Shown here: positions 8,334 through 17,114 of the stretch, in pieces
How positions within the stretch are numbered: position 1 is the stretch's first letter
Layout: every line of letters begins with the position of its first letter
Position numbers and translations under genes: made by a program
Source of the DNA: Treponema sp. UBA792
GTDB taxonomy: Bacteria; Spirochaetota; Spirochaetia; Treponematales; Treponemataceae
Direction of reading: 5' to 3'
Length of the DNA stretch: 37,915 nt
Assembly: GCA_002296965.1 (NCBI GenBank)
Contig: DBIW01000007.1
Coordinates: 18,509 to 56,423, forward strand
Notes under the pieces: generated by a model
Seen by the model: only the letters and a program-made list of their open reading frames with translations
Database searches by the model: none
What the model was told of the DNA's origin: nothing

Positions 8334-9152
8334 ATGACTCTCAGGACAAGAAACAGGATAAATATAGGAATTTCCGCATTTTCGGCTCTGATTCTGGCCT
8401 TGGACATAACTCTTGCCGTGCTCCAGATTCTGAACGGCACATTCGCGGTTCCCCTTTCCGGCATGGCGCATGACGGAAAACGTTTCCTCCTCACAAAATA
8501 CAATCCGGATGTTGTGGTCATATCTCTCTACATACAGATTCTATATGTCACCGTAACGGCATATCTGATTTTCAGGAGCTTCGAGAAGACGCAGGCGCCG
8601 GAGCTGATATTCATATCCCTGTTCCTCGCCTCCGTGCTGCTTGAATCCATCAGACTGTGGATAACGCTTTTTCACCTTGCCGGAACATTCTCCGCCTTTC
8701 TGATTTTCTGTGCGAACATAAACCTCTTCGCCCGCATCATGACTCCGCTGTCGCTGTTCATGCTTGCGGTCATGGGAACCGAATCGCAGCGGCAGAACGC
8801 CGAACAGAACATAATAATCACCATAATAATAGTACTGATGCTCTGCATTGCGGTTCCGATGAACACGGTCGGAATAACGCCTAATCTCTCGGTGAAATAC
8901 GGATTCGGAAATGTGATAAGCGCATCCACCGTTATAATGCTCCTGCTTGCCGCGGCGACATTCTCGGTCACGAACAGGAAGAAGGGTTTTGCCGACTCGA
9001 TAACGGCGGGATTCTGGCTGATGTCATACGGCTCCGTCGAGATATTCGACTGCACGGACATTCTCAAGGCGGCGGTCACTTTTTCGGCGCTGTTCATCGG
9101 AACATACATTTATATCCGCGGACTACACAACCAGTATATGTGGGCATTCTGA
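8334..9152 (+). CDS. Integral membrane protein, unknown function
   Basis: About 272 aa with seven or eight hydrophobic segments, the first starting near residue 10 (IGISAFSALILALDITLAVL) and the last at the C-terminus (ALFIGTYIYIRGL). No soluble signalling domain, channel signature or transporter motif is seen, though the shape recalls the membrane sensor halves of signalling proteins. A GTG at 8313 is an alternative start; neither has a Shine-Dalgarno. The ATG at 8334 is chosen because a -10-like TATATC (8320-8325) ends 8 bases before it. It converges on the lipid kinase gene with 10 bases between stops. Confidence 0.6.
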   Translation: MTLRTRNRINIGISAFSALILALDITLAVLQILNGTFAVPLSGMAHDGKRFLLTKYNPDVVVISLYIQILYVTVTAYLIFRSFEKTQAPELIFISLFLASVLLESIRLWITLFHLAGTFSAFLIFCANINLFARIMTPLSLFMLAVMGTESQRQNAEQNIIITIIIVLMLCIAVPMNTVGITPNLSVKYGFGNVISASTVIMLLLAAATFSVTNRKKGFADSITAGFWLMSYGSVEIFDCTDILKAAVTFSALFIGTYIYIRGLHNQYMWAF

Positions 9153-9162
9153 GTCCATCGGT

Positions 9163-9780
9163 CTACCTGAAAAAAAAGAAATAGACAGAACCGATTGCAA
9201 CGGGAATAACCAGATTGTCAAAATCAGCCAGAGGAAGAATTTCTATCACCGTGGCGCAGAGCGCAAGAATCAGGGCGGTCAGGACATTTCCACAGCAAAG
9301 AAACGAGGCAGTAAAGACAGCCGCATAGCAGGCAAGGCTTCCGGCCGCGGTTTTTCCTCTGGTGAACGGAATCACGACTTTTCCGACAAGCTTTCCGACA
9401 AGACTCGCGAGTCCGTCCCCGAATGACAGCGCGAAAATTCCGATGCGTGCGCTGTCAAGAGGAAGCAGCAGGGCGGCAATCATTATTCCGGCGACAAGAG
9501 TGACCGGTCCCAGCACAAAGCGGTTCTCGTCACGCTTGCGCGCGGCGGTTTCCGTAATTCTTGACACGACAGGAATGTTGACGCCGCGGCAGCGGAGAAT
9601 TTCAGAGACCGAATAAAGCACAAGAGCGCATCCAAGCAGAACCATCACAGGCATATATGCGGCGGACAGAAGAAATGGAACAGCCGCGCTGCACAAATGG
9701 ATCGCCTTCCTGAAAATCTCCTTGAAGATGCTGTTGGCCCGCTGCTTGATAAGTATTCCGTCCGCGCCGGTGTATCTCAT
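9163..9780 (-). CDS. SEC59/VTE5-type lipid kinase or cytidylyltransferase-like membrane protein
   Basis: 205-aa membrane protein of the COG0170 group (dolichol kinase, phytol kinase, diacylglycerol kinase-like). The family's hallmarks appear in order: FRKAIHLCSA near residue 25, FALSFGDGLASLVGKLVGK near 120, GKTAAGSLA near 145, and LPLADFDNLVIP before a final membrane helix. It probably phosphorylates a polyprenol or diacylglycerol using a CTP-type donor; the substrate cannot be read from sequence. It starts 2 bases after the stop of the TPR gene, behind AAGGAA, so it is cotranscribed with it. Confidence 0.7.
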   Translation of the reverse strand: MRYTGADGILIKQRANSIFKEIFRKAIHLCSAAVPFLLSAAYMPVMVLLGCALVLYSVSEILRCRGVNIPVVSRITETAARKRDENRFVLGPVTLVAGIMIAALLLPLDSARIGIFALSFGDGLASLVGKLVGKVVIPFTRGKTAAGSLACYAAVFTASFLCCGNVLTALILALCATVIEILPLADFDNLVIPVAIGSVYFFFFR

Positions 9781-9782
9781 TC

Positions 9783-12700
9783 TCAGATTCCTTCCGCATC
9801 TGTCAGCGTCTTGGGAATATCCACATAGATAGCCGGCTCAAACTCCGGAACCGGATGCGTAAGATACTTTATGTTCTCCTCCGCAAGGTTGCTTCCCTCA
9901 AGTCTGACAAGCGTATCCTGATTTCTAGTCAGCGAATCCCATGCGCGCACCGACTGCTGCAACTGGACTATCGCCTGGGCATTCAGCGAGCTGCTTCCGG
10001 TCCGCGCCGCAAGACGGTGAAGGGTTACGCCGTAGTTATTCGCCGCGGCAAGATAGGTGTTCACGATGTCATATTCAGACGCATTCTTCTGGGGGAACAG
10101 AATTCCGCGCTCGGCCACTGCTCCGTCAAGAAGAGACACAAGCGCCTCATAATATCCGGCCGCGGCATAATCATCTCCGCGCAGAGAAAGCGTGTTTCCC
10201 ATGGCGAAAAGGAGATTCTTGTCCTTTGAGCTGCCGTTTCCAGCCTTCATGAATGAGGACAGCGCATCGGCATATTTCCTGTTCCTGTACTGCACGTACC
10301 CCATTCTGTAGCGTATCTGAGGAGTATCGTTGCCAAGCTCCACGGAATGCGCATAATCCGCGAGCGCTCCGTCATAGTCTCCGGAAACAAAATAATAAAT
10401 ATCGGCAAGATCCTCGTAAAGCTGGCCGATCTGAGGTGTTCCGGCAAAACCGGCGTTGTCGCGTTCAGCAGTGTAGAGCGCGATTCCTTCGGTGAACTGT
10501 TCCTGCGCCTGAATATAATCAGCACGCGACACAAAATGCTCACCCAGAAGCCTGTACGAGTCTATGTATTTGTAAAGGTCGCGCGGCTTTATTGAGCGCA
10601 CCGAATTGAATTTTGAAACCGCGCTCCGGAGCGTCGGCTCTATGAACTGGTTCTCCCCTGTCTTTATGTAATATCTTGACAGGTTGTACAGGGCTACAGG
10701 ATTCTCCGGATCCGCACTGACAGCCTTTATCAGAAGCCCTCGGACTCCCTCTATGCCGGACTTGAGATATTCCTCGGCCGGCGGCAGTTTTCCATAAAGC
10801 TTGTCAAGGAGATAACCGCTAAGCTCCGTAAGATCGGCTGCACCCAGAGGATTCTTCCGCCTTGTGTCGAATGTGTTCTTGATCTGGAGAACCTCGCGGA
10901 GATTGTCCGTCCGTATGAAATACCGCATCATGCGCGACAAATACAAATCGTTCGGCTTGTAAAGATGAATCAGCGTGGCATACTGCTCGCGTGCATCCTC
11001 GAATTTTGACGGATCCTTCTCCGTCGCCCACTCAAGATAAACATCACCCAACATCAGAAGACCGTCAGGATCATTTATATGGTAGTCAAGCAGCTCGCGC
11101 CTTACAATCTCCTCCGCGCGCTCATAGTTCGCAAGGTCGTCAAGCTCCATGGCCGCATATTCAAGCCCGGCCTTTTTGTCATGATTGAAATACCGTAGAA
11201 TTTTCTCGTAAATGTCGGCGGAACGCTGGTACTGCCTGTGGTCACGGTAGCCTTCGGCGTAACGGAAAAACCATTTTTTGTTCGGCCGGTACTTTACGGC
11301 GGCATTGAATTTCATTTCCGACTGCGGATAAGCCTCCTGCTGGAGAAGCGCGTAGCCCTGCCGGTAAAGTCCTGAAGCCTTTGCCGGGATGTAGATGCAG
11401 TGGCGGCAGAAGTTGAACAGTCCGATCAGAACAAGAAGCGTGGCAAGCCCAACGAAAATTCCAGGGATTATCTTGTTCCGCAGCTGATACTGAATGGACT
11501 TTTTGTACGCCTCGTATTCCTCCGCCGTCCTGTGCTCAAAATCACGCGGGACAGGAATGGACACATCAAGCATCTTCTCAAGCGCGGCGGCAACCTGACG
11601 CGCAGGCGCATTGTTCAGTATTTTCTCGATTATCTCGAATTCCGCGTCATCGGTGAATTCATTCTTTACAATCAGATCCTCAAACGCAAGCCTGACATTC
11701 AGAGGATAGCGCGACAGGTTTTTCAGGAACTGCCTGTACTGCTTGTCGGTCAGCGTGTTCGGCGGAGTTCCGTCACCTTCAAGCGCGCCGGAAAAATCCG
11801 GAGCCTGAAGCTTCGGTTCCTGAGTCTTCTTGAACGGCTCCGCATGGGCGACATCGGAAAATCCGGGAATCTCAAAATCACTTCCCTCCATCGGGAAGTC
11901 AGCGCCTCCGCCGAGATCCAGTCCGCCGTCCGGGGAATTCTCATTTCCGCCGGAATCGCTGTCCTGAGAGCCGAAATCCACGCCGTCCATTCCTGTCGTG
12001 TCAAAAATCTCATGCTCTCCGCCGGAGCCGTCCCCTGTTCCGAAATCCGGCAGACTGTCGTCAAAAGGAATGTCGTCCAGGCCGAGCCCGTCAGGAACTC
12101 CCGGATTCCGGTCAGCGCCAGCAGCCGGAGCGGGCACATTTTCTGCGGGCGGCTCAGCGGCCGCGGCATCGCCGCCGGTCATATCGGTAACAGAACCGCC
12201 GTCCGCGGAATCCGCTGAATTTCCGGGAGCGGCGGCGGCATCATCCTGTCCTGCCGGCGGATTCTCCTCCGCAACCGGCGAATTGTCATCCTCGACCTTG
12301 ACATCGGAGGCAGGGACATCCTCGACATCTCCGCCAAGACCGTCCATATCAAGATCCATGTCATCAATGTCAGGAATATCCGAAAAATCAAAACCGTCAT
12401 CTCCGGACAGAACACCGGAATTTCCATCATCGGAACCGGAATCACTGGAATCAGACTGATTCACGGAGTCCGCATCATCAGGAGCCGCCGCGCCGGAAAG
12501 AAGGGCATCAAGTCCCATGTCAGCTATGGAGACAGGCTCCTCCGCCGGAGGCTCGTCCGCGGCTTCAGACGAAGCGTCCCCGGCAGGAGCATCCATAAAC
12601 TGGGACAGATCCGGCATTTCCGTACCGGCGGAAGCGTCATCCGGAACATTAATCGGATTCAGCAGGGACGAGAAGTCAGGAGCACCGGCTGCTTCTCCGG

Positions 12701-12956
12701 CAGAATCCGCATCCGCAGCTCCGCCGACAGCATCCGCAAGATCAGAAATATCATCATCCGGGCCGGAGCCGTTTTCCGTCTGAGCGTCATTTTCCGGCAT
12801 ACCGAGCACAAAATCCTCGGAGTCGTCGGCATCGCTGATGTTTTTCGGGAAAGGAACTTTCACAGGCTGCTCGCCGCGAGAAGCCCTGAGGTTCAACTCA
12901 TCCCCAAGAGACAGAATATCTTTATTGAACTGTTTTAGCTGACCTAAGCCCGGCAT
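9783..12956 (-). CDS. Large TPR membrane protein, FlcA-like (flagellar collar candidate)
   Basis: 1057 aa in three parts. Residues about 40-400 are acidic, disordered and low in complexity, rich in Asp, Gly, Ser, Ala and Pro, with repeated hydrophobic patches such as GLDDIPFDD and FDFSDIPDIDDMDLD. Residues about 400-490 are a compact, helical, basic-edged segment before one membrane helix (about 496-516, IIPGIFVGLATLLVLIGLF). The rest, about 525-1057, is a string of TPR-like helices and should lie in the periplasm. This order (cytoplasmic tail, single helix, periplasmic TPRs) is that of FlcA, the collar protein of the spirochaetal periplasmic flagellar motor. The identification is inference from architecture. 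No Shine-Dalgarno is at proper distance; GAGGAG is 17 bases upstream. Confidence 0.6.
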   Translation of the reverse strand: MPGLGQLKQFNKDILSLGDELNLRASRGEQPVKVPFPKNISDADDSEDFVLGMPENDAQTENGSGPDDDISDLADAVGGAADADSAGEAAGAPDFSSLLNPINVPDDASAGTEMPDLSQFMDAPAGDASSEAADEPPAEEPVSIADMGLDALLSGAAAPDDADSVNQSDSSDSGSDDGNSGVLSGDDGFDFSDIPDIDDMDLDMDGLGGDVEDVPASDVKVEDDNSPVAEENPPAGQDDAAAAPGNSADSADGGSVTDMTGGDAAAAEPPAENVPAPAAGADRNPGVPDGLGLDDIPFDDSLPDFGTGDGSGGEHEIFDTTGMDGVDFGSQDSDSGGNENSPDGGLDLGGGADFPMEGSDFEIPGFSDVAHAEPFKKTQEPKLQAPDFSGALEGDGTPPNTLTDKQYRQFLKNLSRYPLNVRLAFEDLIVKNEFTDDAEFEIIEKILNNAPARQVAAALEKMLDVSIPVPRDFEHRTAEEYEAYKKSIQYQLRNKIIPGIFVGLATLLVLIGLFNFCRHCIYIPAKASGLYRQGYALLQQEAYPQSEMKFNAAVKYRPNKKWFFRYAEGYRDHRQYQRSADIYEKILRYFNHDKKAGLEYAAMELDDLANYERAEEIVRRELLDYHINDPDGLLMLGDVYLEWATEKDPSKFEDAREQYATLIHLYKPNDLYLSRMMRYFIRTDNLREVLQIKNTFDTRRKNPLGAADLTELSGYLLDKLYGKLPPAEEYLKSGIEGVRGLLIKAVSADPENPVALYNLSRYYIKTGENQFIEPTLRSAVSKFNSVRSIKPRDLYKYIDSYRLLGEHFVSRADYIQAQEQFTEGIALYTAERDNAGFAGTPQIGQLYEDLADIYYFVSGDYDGALADYAHSVELGNDTPQIRYRMGYVQYRNRKYADALSSFMKAGNGSSKDKNLLFAMGNTLSLRGDDYAAAGYYEALVSLLDGAVAERGILFPQKNASEYDIVNTYLAAANNYGVTLHRLAARTGSSSLNAQAIVQLQQSVRAWDSLTRNQDTLVRLEGSNLAEENIKYLTHPVPEFEPAIYVDIPKTLTDAEGI

Positions 12957-13034
12957 ATCGCTACAATTTTACTCCTCTTAGTTAATAAACGGAAAAAAAA
13001 TATCCGCACTTTACGAAAATCGGCTGAAGCGGTC

Positions 13035-13880
13035 TCAATCCGCGCTTATAATCTCCAGTTCCGCTCTGTTTCCGCTGACGGCGACAAGCGCCCATTTTCT
13101 GCCGTACATATACGACGGAATCGAAAAAGCCGTGTACGTTCCCAAATTCGTTTCTTCATATATGTGAAGATGTCCGCCGACATACAGGATTACCCCGCAC
13201 TCCGAAAAAAGGGAGATGAGAGTATTCCTTTCCGTCGTGTCCTGCTGGCCGAACAGAAAGGTTCCTGTCACAAGAGGATAATGCGTCAGCACGATTTTCG
13301 GATTCGGATCATTTCTGGCGGCGGCGGAAAATCTGTCAAGCTGCCTCCGTCCGAGCATTCCCGTGCCTGTGTCAAGGACATACCAGCTGACCTTTTCAGA
13401 TCCGTTTCCGGTGACGAATTTATAGAAAGAAGTTCCCGGAAAGCAATGCGTCCTCCAGGAGTCCCAGCCGGAATTGTACAGGTCATGGTTTCCGACCGCA
13501 TTCAGAACCTTAATTCCGAATTCCGATTCGACACGCTCCATGAATTCCGCATAGCTGTCCTCCTCAGCGGAAAAACCGTGGTCGGTTGAATCTCCGAGCG
13601 AAACGCAGAAAGCGGGAAGCTCACCTGAGTCACGGAGACCGCCCAGCCATGAGAAAAATTCCTCGTCCGGAGGCTCAGCCTTGGGTGAACCCATATGTCT
13701 GTCCGAGAAAACCACGGCGGTGAATTTCCCGTCCGTTCCGGGGCTGAATTCATTTTCGGAAAGAACCTTCAGCTCCTGCGCGCGGTTCGCGGCCGAATTT
13801 CCATAATAGAACAGATTGTCCGAACTGTAGCGGCACCCCGCAAGAAGAAAAAGCGGAGCAAGCAAAAGGAATTTTCTCAT
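13035..13880 (-). CDS. Lipoprotein metallophosphoesterase
   Basis: 281-aa calcineurin-like phosphoesterase anchored as a lipoprotein: signal MRKFLLLAPLFLLAGC with lipobox LAGC (Cys 16). All metal-binding motifs are present in order: D-R-H at 60-62, GD at 96-97, GNHD at 130-133, LTHYPL, and GGHLH. It should therefore be a working, periplasmic or surface-facing phosphatase or phosphodiesterase; the substrate is unknown. The start at 13880 is fixed by the ATGA overlap with the preceding gene and by the lipobox, although the frame is open 24 codons further. Last of four ATGA-linked genes. Confidence 0.82.
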   Translation of the reverse strand: MRKFLLLAPLFLLAGCRYSSDNLFYYGNSAANRAQELKVLSENEFSPGTDGKFTAVVFSDRHMGSPKAEPPDEEFFSWLGGLRDSGELPAFCVSLGDSTDHGFSAEEDSYAEFMERVESEFGIKVLNAVGNHDLYNSGWDSWRTHCFPGTSFYKFVTGNGSEKVSWYVLDTGTGMLGRRQLDRFSAAARNDPNPKIVLTHYPLVTGTFLFGQQDTTERNTLISLFSECGVILYVGGHLHIYEETNLGTYTAFSIPSYMYGRKWALVAVSGNRAELEIISAD

Positions 13881-14599
13881 AACGTGACCTTCAGAAACAC
13901 ATCCGCGCTCAGACGGCTCATATTTGAGCTTACGGTGAACATATCTATCCATAAGGATGAAAGGCTGATTCCGGCGCGGATTCTTGGGGGAAACTCCTTC
14001 TCAGCCTCCAGCGTGAACACCGGAGAGCAGAAAAGAGGATAATCAAACACCGAAACCGTCGCGAATGAGTACCGGACGGAAAAACCGTGCGGAATTTTCC
14101 AGGATACCGTAAAGTCAAAGGCAAAGGAACGGTTCATGGCGCAAGGCATGTCCGAAGCGACGGCATGTATCACGGAGATTTTCCAGAACGCGCAGAAATC
14201 CGTGCTGACCGTAAGGGAAGGAAGAATCCGCCACCAGAAATAGAGTCCGGCAAGTATATCATGCTCAACCGAAATATCGGGCATACTGTAAAAATGATAG
14301 GTCAAGCCCGGTCCGAACCCGGCTTTTCCCGCGAATACAGGCGTGTACAATGCGCTCAGTGTGATGTCCGTGCGGTCCGCAACCTCATTTATTCCGGCAA
14401 ATGAACGCAGCGTATCCATATCCAAATATACGGCCGACGATACTCCGGGAGCGCAGTTTTTGGTGTCGGGAACAAAATTGTACCTGATTTTCTGGATGAA
14501 CGAAATTTCCGGCACGGACGGCGCAAACACCGGACCGCCCCAGCAGAAAGCGCACATGGACATCACAAAAACAGCTGAAATTCTTCTGACAAAATTCAT
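13877..14599 (-). CDS. Predicted outer-membrane or periplasmic protein
   Basis: 240 aa with a signal peptide (MNFVRRISAVFVMSMCAFCW, cleaved near GGPVFA). The mature part alternates hydrophobic and polar residues with many aromatic ones (LTYHFYSM, AGLYFWWRILPS, FDFTVSWKI, FSVRYSFATVSVFDY), as in small outer-membrane beta-barrels, and ends in the strand-like SADVFLKVTL. Function unknown. It overlaps the TrhP-like gene before it and the phosphoesterase gene after it by ATGA, so the product is probably made in step with both. Confidence 0.55.
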   Translation of the reverse strand: MNFVRRISAVFVMSMCAFCWGGPVFAPSVPEISFIQKIRYNFVPDTKNCAPGVSSAVYLDMDTLRSFAGINEVADRTDITLSALYTPVFAGKAGFGPGLTYHFYSMPDISVEHDILAGLYFWWRILPSLTVSTDFCAFWKISVIHAVASDMPCAMNRSFAFDFTVSWKIPHGFSVRYSFATVSVFDYPLFCSPVFTLEAEKEFPPRIRAGISLSSLWIDMFTVSSNMSRLSADVFLKVTL

Positions 14600-16032
14600 C
14601 TTCCGTTATCCCTTATAACTCCGTCCCGGTAGCCGTCGTCCAAAGTACGGACAAGGGTTCCGCCAGGCAATGCATGTTTTGTGTAGAGGACGCACGGGTG
14701 GCCGTCGCAGACCCAGTTCATTAGAATTCCACGCCGCGGATCCGCAATAAGCCATTCTCCGGGCAGGGCGCGAAGCGATGTGAATTCCGGCGACACAAAT
14801 TCTATTTCTGTCCCTGCGGATATTTTGTTCAGCGCGGTGAATTCGTACATTCTCCATCCCGCGCGCGGCTCAAACGCCCTGACATCCCTGTCCGGATTCT
14901 CCCTGATACTGTCAAGGCGGGCCTTTTTAGCTTCCGGATGAAGGGAGTCAAGCCCGGCACGGAATTCACGGAAATTCTTCTGACCTTCGGACAGGATAAG
15001 CTCAACCTCATTTTGCGTCAGTTCGCGTCCGACTTTTGCCGCAAGCTGATACCGGCTGTCAGAGGCGCCGGACGTAGTGACATCAGCTTCCGCCCGTCCG
15101 TAATAAAATCCGGTCGTGCTCTCGCGGTGGCTTACATTGTCAAGCTCAGCGATGAACGGAGCCGCCATGCTGTCCGTAATTTTTCCGTCCAGAACATCAA
15201 GAGCCTTCCTGTATGCGCGCGTGACGACCGCGACATAATAGATGCTCTTCATTCTTCCCTCGATTTTCACCGAGTCGATTCCGGCGGCCTTCATGTCAGC
15301 AAGATGATTTATCATGCACAGATCCTTGCTTGACAGCACGGCCGTAAAATCATCTCCCTCGAACACAGGGAAATACTCGTCCGGACGCTGATGCTCACGC
15401 AGGAAAAGCCGCCCGGACTGCGCGAGCACATCGTATTCCCAGCGGCATGTGTGCGAGCAGAATCCGCTCTGGGCGCTACGGCCGGTAAGATACGCGCTCA
15501 TAAGGCAGCGGCCGGCATAGGCTATGCACATCGCGCCATGGCAGAACGCCTCAAGCTCCATCTCCGGCACGGAATCCTTTATCCGGCGGATCTCGTCCAG
15601 CGATATTTCGCGGCCCAGCACAATACGGCTGAATCCGAGCTCACGGTACATTTTTACGGCGGAACTGTTGACGCAGCTTGCCTGGGTACTCAGATGCAGC
15701 GCCGCATCCGGAAAATGCTTTCTGACCAGCGGAACGATTCCCAAGTCCTGAACGATGAACGCGTCTATAGGATACTGACGGAAATAATCCAAATCCGCGG
15801 TGAAAGCATCTATGTCCCTGTCATGAAAAGAAATATTGAGCGCGCAGTGAAGTTTCCGGCCAGGATAGCGCTTTTTCAGCGCGCAGACATTCTTGTATTC
15901 GTCATCGTAGAAATTGTCCGCCTTGACGCGGAGCGAGAATTTCTTTAGTCCGATATAGGCGGCATCCGCGCCGTATTCCCATGCGTAGTAGAGTTTCTCG
16001 ATGTTGCCGGCAGGCGAAAGCAGCTCCATCAT
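14596..16032 (-). CDS. trhP: U32 family protein, TrhP-like tRNA hydroxylation factor
   Basis: 478-aa U32 protein. Compared with E. coli TrhP (YegQ) it keeps ELLSPAGN at the start, ALHLSTQA, the signature FCHGAMCIAYAGRCLMS and the CSHTCRWEY segment; the cluster-type cysteines are at about 169, 176, 192 and 196. TrhP makes 5-hydroxyuridine at tRNA position 34 using prephenate. It differs clearly from the longer U32 protein in this window, so the two probably modify different RNAs. The first of two adjacent ATGs (16032) gives an ATGA overlap with the preceding gene. Being between envelope genes is odd for an RNA modification factor. Confidence 0.72.
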   Translation of the reverse strand: MMELLSPAGNIEKLYYAWEYGADAAYIGLKKFSLRVKADNFYDDEYKNVCALKKRYPGRKLHCALNISFHDRDIDAFTADLDYFRQYPIDAFIVQDLGIVPLVRKHFPDAALHLSTQASCVNSSAVKMYRELGFSRIVLGREISLDEIRRIKDSVPEMELEAFCHGAMCIAYAGRCLMSAYLTGRSAQSGFCSHTCRWEYDVLAQSGRLFLREHQRPDEYFPVFEGDDFTAVLSSKDLCMINHLADMKAAGIDSVKIEGRMKSIYYVAVVTRAYRKALDVLDGKITDSMAAPFIAELDNVSHRESTTGFYYGRAEADVTTSGASDSRYQLAAKVGRELTQNEVELILSEGQKNFREFRAGLDSLHPEAKKARLDSIRENPDRDVRAFEPRAGWRMYEFTALNKISAGTEIEFVSPEFTSLRALPGEWLIADPRRGILMNWVCDGHPCVLYTKHALPGGTLVRTLDDGYRDGVIRDNGR

Positions 16033-17024
16033 GCGTCCGCCCTTATGCTGTGCTCAAGCCGCGGACAGTTGTCAATCTGTACTCCGCCGTCAGAGGAAAT
16101 TTCCGTGACGACATGACCGATTCTGTCCAGCGCAAGATGCGGCTCGTTCAGGAATTCATCGGCCATCTGGAACATGAACATCATGTCCGGCCATACGTCA
16201 ATCTCGCAGCGGCCGCCGGCGGAAACAACTTTCCGGCGGAAATTCTCGGCATCGTCAAGAAGAATCTCACGTCCGCCCATCTGTATAAAAACCGGCGGAA
16301 ACGACTCGAACTGCGACTCATCGGCAGCGAGAGGCGACACGAACGGGCTTGACGTGTTTGAGCTGTATGTATATTCGGAGACGCTCCTGCGCAAAATCTC
16401 GGAACTGATTATCTCATCTGAAATCTTCTTTGACGATATGATTTTTGATTCCGGAGAGAAATCGAGCCACGGAGAAAAAAATATCACCTTCCTTATGCAG
16501 TTCCTGTACCGCTCCCGCAGATTGAACAGGAACGCGCAGACGACAGCCGCACCGGAACCGTCGGCCGCAATTATTATCTCCGGAATTCCGGCGCGGTCTC
16601 CGGAATTCAGCGAGCAGGCCACCTGCTCCTCCGTAAAAAGCGTGCGGAAAACAGTCTGGATGTCCTCTATCGCCGCAGGATACGGATAGGCCGGCGCAAG
16701 CCTGTATTCCGGAACGATGACGCGGCTGAACGTCTTTGCCGCGAGCGATGAACAGAATCCCCGCCATGCACGGCGCGAGCCTCCGACAAACGAGCCTCCA
16801 TGAACATACAGCATCACCCGGCTGGACGCATAAATTTCCGGAGACAGCACATCGCAGTCAACATCTCCGTATCTGTGCTCCGCGCATTCAACGTTGTTCG
16901 GAAGAAAGACAGTACTGAACTCACTGTCAATCCGGCTTCTGAAAATTCCGACATCTGACTTTCCGCTGTATGCGAGAAGCCTGAGCTTTTTCACCGCCCT
17001 TTTTCGGTCATTCTGTACAGACAT
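16029..17024 (-). CDS. HSL-family alpha/beta hydrolase, probably inactive
   Basis: 331 aa with the clear frame of the hormone-sensitive lipase family: oxyanion motif YVHGGSFVGG (about 72-81) and PEYRLAPAYPYPAAIED. The GDSAG nucleophile elbow reads ADGSGA (about 154-159), so the Ser position holds Gly with a Ser one residue later. The catalytic His motif (GMxHxF) reads DMMFMF, with Phe at about 283. Only the acidic residue region GGREILLDD survives. No signal peptide. It is thus likely a pseudo-hydrolase that binds a ligand or partner. Start at 17024, 9 codons inside a longer frame, because an extended -10 lies between the two ATGs. First of four ATGA-linked genes. Confidence 0.7.
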   Translation of the reverse strand: MSVQNDRKRAVKKLRLLAYSGKSDVGIFRSRIDSEFSTVFLPNNVECAEHRYGDVDCDVLSPEIYASSRVMLYVHGGSFVGGSRRAWRGFCSSLAAKTFSRVIVPEYRLAPAYPYPAAIEDIQTVFRTLFTEEQVACSLNSGDRAGIPEIIIAADGSGAAVVCAFLFNLRERYRNCIRKVIFFSPWLDFSPESKIISSKKISDEIISSEILRRSVSEYTYSSNTSSPFVSPLAADESQFESFPPVFIQMGGREILLDDAENFRRKVVSAGGRCEIDVWPDMMFMFQMADEFLNEPHLALDRIGHVVTEISSDGGVQIDNCPRLEHSIRADA

Positions 17025-17032
17025 ATACGCAC

Positions 17033-17041
17033 AATATAGCA
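17033..17041 (-). promoter_or_regulatory. Extended -10 before the hydrolase-like gene
   Basis: Minus-strand TGC-TATATT ends 8 bases before the ATG at 17024, giving a leaderless or nearly leaderless transcript. It is divergent from the metA -10 21 bases away. Confidence 0.5.
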
Positions 17042-17056
17042 AAATACACATAAATT

Positions 17057-17065
17057 TGCTATACT
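17057..17065 (+). promoter_or_regulatory. metA promoter -10 (extended)
   Basis: TGC-TATACT (-10 at 17060-17065) with only a poor -35. The leader would be about 43 bases and includes the metA Shine-Dalgarno. No SAM riboswitch or T-box can fit in this short leader. Confidence 0.5.
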
Positions 17066-17114
17066 CGGCGGAATTCCACGGTTCCCGTAGAAAACGAAAC
17101 TTCTGGAGAATCCA

